Program-made: the position numbers and the translations under genes
In this document: positions 56,630 through 64,000 of the stretch, in pieces
Layout of the letters: every line of letters begins with the position of its first letter
Position numbering within the stretch: position 1 is the stretch's first letter
Notes under the pieces: generated by a model
Told to the model about the DNA's origin: nothing
What the model saw: the letters and a program-made list of their open reading frames with translations, nothing else
The model's database searches: none
From: Entomortierella parvispora
Lineage: Eukaryota > Mortierellomycota > Mortierellomycetes > Mortierellales > Mortierellaceae
Direction: 5' to 3'
DNA: 64,000 nt
NCBI GenBank assembly: GCA_963573315.1
Contig: OY752146.1
Span: 2,418,001 to 2,482,000, forward strand

Positions 56630-58631
56630 ATGTCAAGCTCGGATCGTCTGGATCAACAGGAATCACCTCTTTTGAAAAGTGTTGCGCCTCATATTTTGAA
56701 GAATTACGGATGGACGTGCCTACAAGAAATAATACCCCCCATCCATCTCTTTTATCCTCCTTGCTTCCTTCTTTACACACACAACTATTTCTACTACTAC
56801 TAGTTAACCCTACCCTTTACCCTTTTACTATCTATTCAGCCCTTACTATTGCTGCCAACTTTTGCCCATTCCTTGTTACCTTAGTAACCTGCATTCCAAA
56901 ACAAAACAAAAAAACCCACCCAAGTTCGGTTCAATTCAATTGTGGCTGATGAGAATTGTGTAGCAAAAGTGCTGAAAGCTAATCCCGTAGGAGAGGGCAT
57001 AGGGACGGCGCGTTGACTTGTGGGAGGAGAAGAGGAAAACAACGCGTCGTCCTGTCTAGGGGTGGAATGGAGGCTCTTTCAAGCAGAAAGAGAGCAAGAC
57101 TTTTTTTCGTCCGGTCGTCTAGAACTTTTGCCTGCAAACGTCACTCCTCGTTCAGACCGATCACTCCATTTGAACAAAATGGAGGGGTTTTCATCCATCG
57201 AGTCGGATTAGGCGAAAAAAACTACTAGCAGCCGACAGGAGGTCGTAGTGTCACTTGAATCTCCTAGGAGAAAGCTATCCCGGGGGCTGGGCTTTGTCTT
57301 TTTCTCTCTGCCTTTTCCTTCCCCAAGACTTTTTTTTTTTTTCCTTTTCTTCTTTCAAGCGAGCGGGACACAAGCGAGCAGGGTGGAGGAGAGAGTGGCC
57401 CAACGTCTCAATTGTCTGCAGGTGATGCATGGAAATCTTAGATGACCATGCATGCACCAAATATCGATTTGTCTTTGCATGGAGGACAAACCGGTACGGA
57501 CGGGCCAAGTTGAAACCCTGTGCGGCGTTGAGAGAAACACTGCCTCGTTTTTTTTTTTTCCAATTCTCCGCGGGAAAGATGAGACACAAACGAGATGTGG
57601 AACGCGTTGTTTGACGCGTGTGTAACCGTTGGGCCAACGCACATCCTCTCTCTCACATACTCACCCCGTCATCTTCTGTTCAGCTTGGAACCATGAACCA
57701 AACACAAAAAAAGGGCTGTTTGAAGACGGAGGAGGTCACTTTTTTTTGTTGTTGATGTTGCTGTAATTTTTTTTTTTTTTTTTGCATGATCTGGACACTC
57801 GGCCAGAACTCTTGTTCTGTCTGCCTTTTGCCGCATGCCAATCCCACTTGCGGCCTCCTCCAAAAATGTCGTGAGTTTTGTTTTCTTTGCCACACTTTTT
57901 TACAATTACCATTGTTCGTCGATAATCTGTCTGATCCTCCTTCCCACTTGGCTAATCCGCCCACGCAGTCTTGCAAGCGTTCTTTTGGAGCAAAGGAACT
58001 ACCCGCCCAAAACTTTTCCTGTTTCGCGTTTTGACCACCAGGAACGATTATTTTCACTATCTCTCTGTGTCTGTCCGTATGTGCGTGCGTGCGTGTGTGT
58101 GTGTGTATGTGTGTGTGTGCGTATGTGTTTGAGTGTCGTTTTCATTATCTTCTCGCTGCTTGGTTGGGCTTTCTTTTTTTTCTTTTTACCACTTTCATCG
58201 GTGATTTTTTTTTGTTCGTCCTCGTCCTCGTCCTCATCCTTGGAAGGAGAAGGCGCTTTGGACCTCTTGTCTAGACGCGAACATGGGAATATGGTCAATG
58301 GTCGTGATTCCGAGGAATAGGAACTGAAAAGAGGGGCTGACATCTCGTATAAAAGGAAGGGTCGTCGCGTCCAAGTATCTCTTTCTCCTCCATCCTTCAC
58401 AAACAAGCTCTTTCTTCCCATTTCCAAACACCTCAAGCTCTCTCCCGTACCTTCTCGATCCACCCAGGAAACATCAATTGAGTAAGATCCATCTTTCCAG
58501 TCATCATCCAATTGCCTCATTTTCCTTCTCTCAAAAAACCTTTACTGGAGCAATGAACGGGAGTTTCTCCATCGAAAGTTGTTTTACTAATCAATTACTT
58601 TTTTCTCTTTTTTGGGGCATTCTCAGACACC
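56630..58631. other. Long intergenic region
   Basis: 2.0 kb without a supported gene. Contains T runs (57330-57345, 57549-57560, 57768-57782), a (GT)n-rich patch at 58085-58125 and, at its right end, a TATAAAA at 58348 with a likely leader intron (58479-58625) for the next gene. Confidence 0.55.
58348..58354 (+). promoter_or_regulatory. TATA box of the gene at 58632
   Basis: TATAAAA about 280 nt upstream of the ATG. A GTAAGATCC...TTCTCAG segment (58479-58625) between box and ATG would be a leader intron that brings the spliced leader to a normal length. A TATA box with a leader intron suggests strong or inducible expression (inference). Confidence 0.5.
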
Positions 58632-59548
58632 ATGTCTGCTCACCAGCACGTCAAGCCTACCCATGAAGACTTCGTCCGCTGGGCTTCAGGTCACCGGCCC
58701 CGCCACACGCCTCATTTGCCGACCCCTCAACTGCCCAGCAACGACGATAGCGAGTTGGTCTCTCAGCCCTTCTGCTCGAACGTCGAGACCTATGGCGCGA
58801 CGGGCGTGGATCTTTTTAGCGACCCCAAGAACCACCCCGATGCCGTCGGTACCATCTTGACCCATGCCTCCAAGATGGCCAACTTCTTCCCTGCCAAGGG
58901 TCTTGAGAACCAGACGGACCAGTTCTCGGACTACATCACGAATGTTTCCACCTTGTAAGTGGCTTCCTGACTCTTTCTCTTTTATCATTTTTGAACGCAA
59001 TCTCTGACACCGATACGACACCGCATTCTCTCTCTCTTTCCCCCCAAAAACAGTCCTGGCTTCATGTTAACTTACAACGAACAGTCCGCACAGGAAGAAA
59101 CGTCGGTCAACATTGACACGAGATTTCCGAGATCAAGTCGGCGTACGAGGGAGTAGTAGGTGTGGACGTGAACCAAGTGGTGGACTCGATCAACAAGATG
59201 GCCAACAGTATTTTGAACCACAGTTCCAAATCCGCGACAAAATCTGTGTTTACTCAAATGACCATCACAGATGACGGTGGTCGGTTGGTGACGACCATCT
59301 TTTACACAAACTTGAAGATGGAGCTCACCCACAATGGAAAAAAGACGTATTCGTCGCAGAGTTATTCTATCAACCGTTCCATCTTCAAGGTCCTCACCCA
59401 GTCCTTGGTCGACAATGCAGAGAAATTGAACGAATTGTTGGGCAGTGGTAGTTATGATGATTGGGCTAACGGTGCGAGCTCCCCCAGCGGTCCTGGCGCT
59501 TCCTGCTTTGAGGTCCACGCCGCCGAGAAGGCTGCCAGAGAGCAGTAA
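58632..59548 (+). pseudogene. Unknown protein gene with one internal frame break
   Basis: Exon 1 (58632-58954) begins MSAHQHVKPTHEDFVRW. A normal intron 58955-59054 (GTAAGT...ACAG) leads to FPGFMLTYNEQSAQEE. Near 59120 the reading frame is lost: the frame in use reaches TAG at about 59155, whereas clearly coding sequence (EISEIKSAYEGVVG, then SINKMANSILNH, TITDDGGRLVTTIFYTNLKM) continues in another frame to 59548. One missing base would explain it. I do not recognise the family, and there is no signal peptide or membrane span. It could be a recent pseudogene or a sequencing error. The duplicated repeat module starts about 48 nt after its stop. Confidence 0.6.
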
Positions 59549-59595
59549 AAAGGGCCACTCCGTTCTGCCTGTATGTACTTTGGCCTTCAAGTTTT

Positions 59596-61240
59596 TCAAG
59601 GATCTCCGTTGTTGTTAAGACCCCATCTTCAAATATACTCACACAGTATCTCGTAGATTGAGAGTACCTGTTTTTTCATGGTTCATGGTTTCTGTTCCGC
59701 ATCTCACACATCTCCACATGTCAAATACTGTTTTTTGCACACAAGGGATCAACCATGTATTCGATATTTCTATTCAACAGCTATCTACGGCCTGCTCTCA
59801 GTCAACTTTTGCGCTCCACAGAAGTAGAACAAAGCTGTGCAGGGCGCGCCAACGAGCAGGCGGCAGGCCATCGCGCCCCACCTACCTTATACTTTAACCT
59901 GGTTTTGTCCCTCTTGCAGCGGTATACACGCACAGTACTCCAAGCAAGCGACATTCATAGACCACCTCAGCCTCCCGGCCAGAGCTTTGCACTTCGGCAA
60001 TCAGAATCAACAAGTCGAGGCGGCATAACTCCACGCGTCAAGGCGTACTGGGAATAGTTGGGGGAAGGGGGGAAATTGTGCTAGTGGGTGCAGTGTCTGA
60101 CAAGAGGGGCGCAAGAGACTTGGACCGTGCGAAAAAACAACACAAGAGAGTGCAAAGCAACAAAAAGGACGGATACATGAACAAACGGACAGACGCACCA
60201 ACAAAAAGGACAGATACATGAACAAGAAGAACAGAAACGCCAACTACATGGACAGAACGAACGGGAAAGAGAACGAAAGGAAGGTGGTCCAAGTCTTTGC
60301 TTCCATGAGTGCGAGAGTGTGAGCTGCAGCATGCGATACGCGAGCCGCGGAGATAGTGTGGCAATCTGAGGCGAGGTAAGGGGGACAAGACGAAATCAGT
60401 GAGGTAGGGCGGGGAAGAAAGAGAAGAAAGAAAAGAAAAGAAAAAGTACCGCGCCTTTTTCTGTCTTTTTTCGCTGGTCCCTCCACCCACGTGAACCCTT
60501 CTTCCTTTGTCCTTCTGTTTCCTTCCCACAGCAAACACGAACAAAAAAGGGTCCTTCCCTGTGCACTGCACTGCCTCACTCCCATCCATCCACGCGCACA
60601 GGTCTTTTTGTTTGAGAGCCCGCCTGTCTGTCTTTCCCCGAGCATCCGTGTGATGGACGGTCAACAACACACACACCCTCTTTTCACTCGCCATCATCCT
60701 TCCTCCCGTCCTCCCTTTGTGTATCAACGTCAGACAACAAGCCCGACAGTGATAAATACTGAATGGTCCACCTCGACGCTTCAGACGCACGATGTCATCC
60801 GTCCTGTGGGAGCAACGACGACTGAGCTCGGTCCGTTCATCGTCTGGAAGCAGCTCGGGAGATAGCCAGTAGACTTGTCCTTCGATAATCTGCCCAGTTA
60901 GAGGGTGGTGTCACATATCAAGGTGGCAGCCAGTTTTGCGAGTGGTTCTTACTCGCTTTCGTCGACTCTAGCCAGAGCGAGGAACGAGGAACAGTGGATC
61001 CAGTTGATTATAAACGGTTGTCACGCCCACCTACTTCCCTCCTCTTCCCTGTTCCTTTTCTCTCTCATCCTCTCTCTCCTTCCCTCTGTTTATCACATAT
61101 CCTTTGTCTGCTGGTGCTGAGAGGGTATCGACGAGTTTAGGCAACAAACGACCATCCTGCTGTGTGAAATCCAGGACCATTGAATAAAGATTAATTGGAT
61201 TGGACCTAACGATTTTCCTTCCCGATCTCTGATTTCAGAC
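59596..61240 (+). repeat. Dispersed repeat unit B1
   Basis: GTCAAATACTG landmark at 59720; period 1521 nt to the next unit. Intron-like GTAAGG...TTCCCACAG segment at 60376-60531. It shares subtype sequence with A1 (CAAACACGAACAAAAA, ATCCGTGTGATGGA, TGAATGGTCCACCTCGA). AATAAAG lies near the end. Confidence 0.85.
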
Positions 61241-62640
61241 GTCAAATACTGTTTTTTGAACACGAGAGTCAACCATGTATTCGATACTTCTATTCAACAA
61301 CTATCTATGGCCTGCTCTCAGTCAACTTTTGCGCTCCACAGAAGTAGAACAAAGCTGTGCAGGGTGCGCCAACGAGCAGGCGGCAGGCCTATCGCACCCC
61401 ACCTACCTTATACTTTAACCTGGTTTTGTCCCTCTTGCAGCGGTATACACGCACAGTACTCCAAGCAAGCGACATTCATAGACCACCTCAGCCTCCCGGC
61501 CAGAGCTTTGCACTTCGGCAATCAGAATCAACAAGTCGAGGCGGCATAACTCCACGCGTCAAGGCGTACTGGGAATAGTTTGGGGGAAGGGGGGAATTGT
61601 GCTAGTGGGTGCAGTGTCTGACAAGAGGGGCGCAAGAGACTTGGGCCGTGATAAAAGAACACACAGAGAGAGAGGGAGAGAGTAAAGCAACAAAAGGGCA
61701 GATACTAGAACAAAAAGGACAGATACATCAACAACATGAACAGAACGAACGAGAAAGAGAGCAAAAGGAAGGTGGTCCAAGTCTTTGCTTCCATGAGTGC
61801 GATAGTGTGAGCTGCAGCATGCGATACGCGAGCCGCGGAGATAGTGTGGCAATCTGAGGCGAGGTAAGGGGGACAAGACGAAATCAGTGAGGTAGGGCGA
61901 GGAAGAAAGAGAAGAAAGAGAGAAAAGAAAAGAAAAGAGCCGCGCCTTTTTCTGTCTTGTTCGCCGGTCCATCCCTCCACGTGAACCCTTCTCCCTTCTT
62001 CTCTCTGTCTTCTCTCATTGTTCCCCACAGCAGACACGAATAAAAAGGGTCCTTCTCTGTGCACTGCACTGCCTCACTCCCATCCATCCACGCGCACAGG
62101 TCTTTTTGTTTGAGAGCCCGCCTGTCTGTCTTTCACCGAGCATCCATGTGATGGACGGTCAACAACACACACACACCCTCTTTTCACTCGCTCTCTCTCC
62201 CTTTGTGTTTCAACGTCAGACAACAAGCCCGACAGTGATGAATACTGGTCCACCGCAATGTCATCTGTCCTCTGGGAACAACAACGACTGAACGGAGCTG
62301 AACTCGGTCCGTTCATCGTCTGGAAGCAGCTTTTTGGAGATAGCCAGTAGGCTCGTGCCCTGTTCGAGAGAGGTGCCAGATGGCAGGGTGCCAGCCAGCT
62401 TTGTGAGTGGTTCTTGCTCTCTTTCGTCAACTCTAGCCAGAGCGACGGACGAGGAACAGTGGATTCAGTTCATTACAAGCGGTTATCACGCCCACCAACT
62501 TCCCTCCTTCCTCTCTTCTTCTTTTCGCTCCTTACCTCTGTTTATCACATATTCTTTATCGATACTCTTGAACTGATGTGAATTGAATAAACAATTAAAA
62601 CAATAGACGATTTTCTTTTCCGATCTCTGTTCTCGGACCT
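61241..62640 (+). repeat. Dispersed repeat unit B2
   Basis: From GTCAAATACTGTTTTTTG (61241) to TCTGTTCTCGGACC (about 62640). Intron-like GTAAGG...TTCCCCACAG segment at 61864-62030. Subtype markers match A2 (CAGACACGAA, ATCCATGTGATGGACGG, GGTCCACCGCAATGTC). GAATAAACAATTA lies near the end. Confidence 0.85.
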
Positions 62641-63094
62641 CCTTTTGATGACAGTACCGAGGGAGGCCATGGCGGCCGTCCAAACACTGCTGTCAAAAAG
62701 GTGAACACGGTGTGCTTTTGATGTTGCTGTCTGTCCCGGGGGGTTGTCATTCTATTCAATTCTTTCATTTTGTTTGGCTGCAGTCATTGTTGCCACCATC
62801 CACCCTCTTTCGTACGTCCTCGAGCTCTTTTCGTCCTCTCTTATTTCCTCTTCCTTCCCGTCTTATTCCTTACCTCCATTCCTCACCTCCATTCCTGGCC
62901 CATTTTCTGGTACTCTGTCTTATTCTGCATAGTACCATTTGACACTCGCGCAAGTTCCTCTCAGCTGTTATCCCCCTCATTCCAGTACTTCCAGTCCTCT
63001 TTCTTTGAGCCATACTTGCTGCCCCAATCAGACATTTTCCTCCCTACACTTGTGTTCGCCAATTTCCCCTCTCGTCTCCTAGTCCAAGCACACA

Positions 63095-64000
63095 ATGTCC
63101 GAGTCTTTGTCGTCGTCCGCACCTATGCGAAAAGTCAGAAGAATCCTAGAAGACCAAGAGCCGTTGCACTACCTTTCCCTGTCCAGCTTCAGTCTATTGT
63201 CTTCAGAGATACGTTGTCTGATCGCGGATCGTCTCTCAAGAAACGACCTCGCTATATGTATCACAGTTAGCAAAGGTTTCCGATACATTTGGGGCCCCTA
63301 CATGTTCCGGGATGTAGACTTGACTGAGGAAGCCGAGCTCATGTTCTTCCAGCTGGAGACCATCCAGGAGTTGTTCTTTAACCATTGCGAGCTCACTCGT
63401 TCTTTCGTGAGCGACTTTGGCTTGGAACATGGGTGGCTCCTGGTGGATGCAAGGTGCTCGGGGCTGAGGCGCCTTGACCTTCAATTCCCAAGGGTCATGA
63501 GGAGCTACGTAGGAACTGTGTTCGAGCTGGTGGATGAAGTCATATCGAGCAACCCCGACCTGTATCAAGTAGTTTTCAGGGGACAATACGATTGGACGGC
63601 GGCCCTGAGCGCTTTTTCTTTCTGCAGGTGCCTCTCTCGGCTGCACTTCGATTTCCAGGAGCATACTCTCTCCGAGGTACTGGACCCTCCGATGCCGACT
63701 CTCTGGAGGAGTTCAACGGACTATCGAAAGTGAGGCAGATGTCCCTGTGTGGCCTGAAGGGCCCCATCAACAGGATCTTCGTTTCGTTGTGCGCGTGCCC
63801 CGGCCTGGAGGCCGTAACAATTCGGTTTGTGGATGCCTGGTCGGTCTCGGTGGAATTCAGGACCAAGATCGCGATGCTATTGAAGGACATCGAGTGCCTG
63901 ACCTGGGAGGCTAATGAAGTTAGTGAACGGGGCTTGGACCAGATGTTGGCTCTGGGGGCAGAGGCCAAGAAGGTGATCATCTCGGTGCCAAGAATTCACT
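63095..64000 (+). pseudogene. F-box-like gene, module copy B, frameshifted and cut by window end
   Basis: Collinear paralogue of 36617-38260 (MSESLSSSAPMRKVRRIL against MSASLSSFAPVRKVRRIL). At about 63686 copy A has GGACCCCTCCG and this copy GGACCCTCCG. The lost C shifts the frame, which ends at a TGA at 63731-63733 after 212 residues. Downstream DNA stays highly similar in the shifted frame up to 64000 (KIAMLLKDIECLTWEANEVSE). The F-box part is intact, so a truncated F-box protein could be made. A homopolymer error is the main alternative. Confidence 0.75.

Larger units (their letters stand above)
59596..64000 (+). repeat. Duplicated module, copy B (runs off the window)
   Basis: Second copy of the module at 33121-38260 with the same order: left flank GGATCTCCGTTGTT, two ~1.5-kb units, shared gene-upstream segment, F-box gene. 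It is cut by the window end inside the gene. Copy offset is about 26.5 kb. Unit B1 pairs with A1 and B2 with A2 by subtype markers. Confidence 0.88.

Noticed and set aside
60038-60790. 250-codon minus-strand frame in repeat unit B1 with partial equivalents in the other units
   Set aside because: Frames differ between units through indels, it runs antisense across the intron-like segment, and the composition is low complexity.
1-64000. tRNA, rRNA, CRISPR arrays, prophage or bacterial operons
   Set aside because: No B-box-like GGTTCGANTCC with a matching A box was noticed, no rRNA sequence, no spaced direct repeats; all genes are eukaryotic and spliced.

Overview
This window is nuclear DNA of a filamentous fungus. 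Twelve protein genes carry canonical GT-AG introns, most of them about 45-180 nt. Markers include a fungal Zn2Cys6 transcription factor, a fungal-type DUF1769 protein, an Mpd1-like disulfide isomerase, a BRO1/ESCRT protein, APC8/Cdc23, an SPX-RING ligase and eL42. Families of F-box/LRR-like genes, UBLCP1 and an EHD ATPase, together with CT-rich leaders, fit an early-diverging fungus such as Mortierellomycota. That placement is inference, not demonstrated. I saw no rRNA, tRNA, CRISPR array or bacterial-style operon.

Layout. 0-5 kb: two divergent paralogous coiled-coil genes flank an uncharacterised gene whose 3' end is built from an old copy of a window-wide repeat. 5.2-7.1 kb: an MFS transporter. 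7.7-11.4 kb: an intact F-box/LRR-like gene beside a broken paralogue. 11.7-23.3 kb: DUF1769 and BRO1 genes in divergent orientation, then a 1574-residue Zn2Cys6 regulator. 23.6-30.2 kb: eL42, an Mpd1-like isomerase with a decayed partial tandem copy, and a monoacylglycerol-lipase-like protein whose nucleophile position is Gly. 31.0-33.1 kb: an EHD-type ATPase. 33.1-38.3 kb: a tandem pair of ~1.5-kb repeats followed by an F-box gene. 38.3-42.6 kb: gene-poor, with one small secreted cysteine-rich protein. 42.6-56.6 kb: UBLCP1, APC8, a membrane protein with a PPxY motif, an SPX-RING ligase and a membrane-anchored pseudokinase. 58.6-59.5 kb: an unknown gene with one frame break. 59.6-64.0 kb: a second copy of the repeat-pair plus F-box module, running off the window.

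The most unusual structure is that duplicated module (about 33.12-38.26 kb and 59.60->64 kb). Each copy has two tandem ~1.5-kb units, each unit carries a conserved intron-like GT...AG segment and an AATAAA near its end, and a paralogous F-box gene follows. First unit matches first unit and second matches second, so the whole pair-plus-gene was copied together. Each copy begins 20-50 nt after the stop codon of an unrelated gene. The second F-box copy is broken by loss of one C in a C-run. Other items worth following are the receptor-like pseudokinase, the Ser-to-Gly lipase, the GGHC Mpd1 relic and the secreted Cys-rich protein.

Functions in the window are mostly housekeeping: ER folding, endosomal trafficking, cell-cycle ubiquitination, proteasome phosphatase, ribosome and phosphate-linked signalling. 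Expanding F-box families and repeats are interspersed among them. Divergent pairs with short shared promoters are DUF1769/BRO1, eL42/Mpd1-like, lipase-like/EHD and APC8/PPxY membrane protein.
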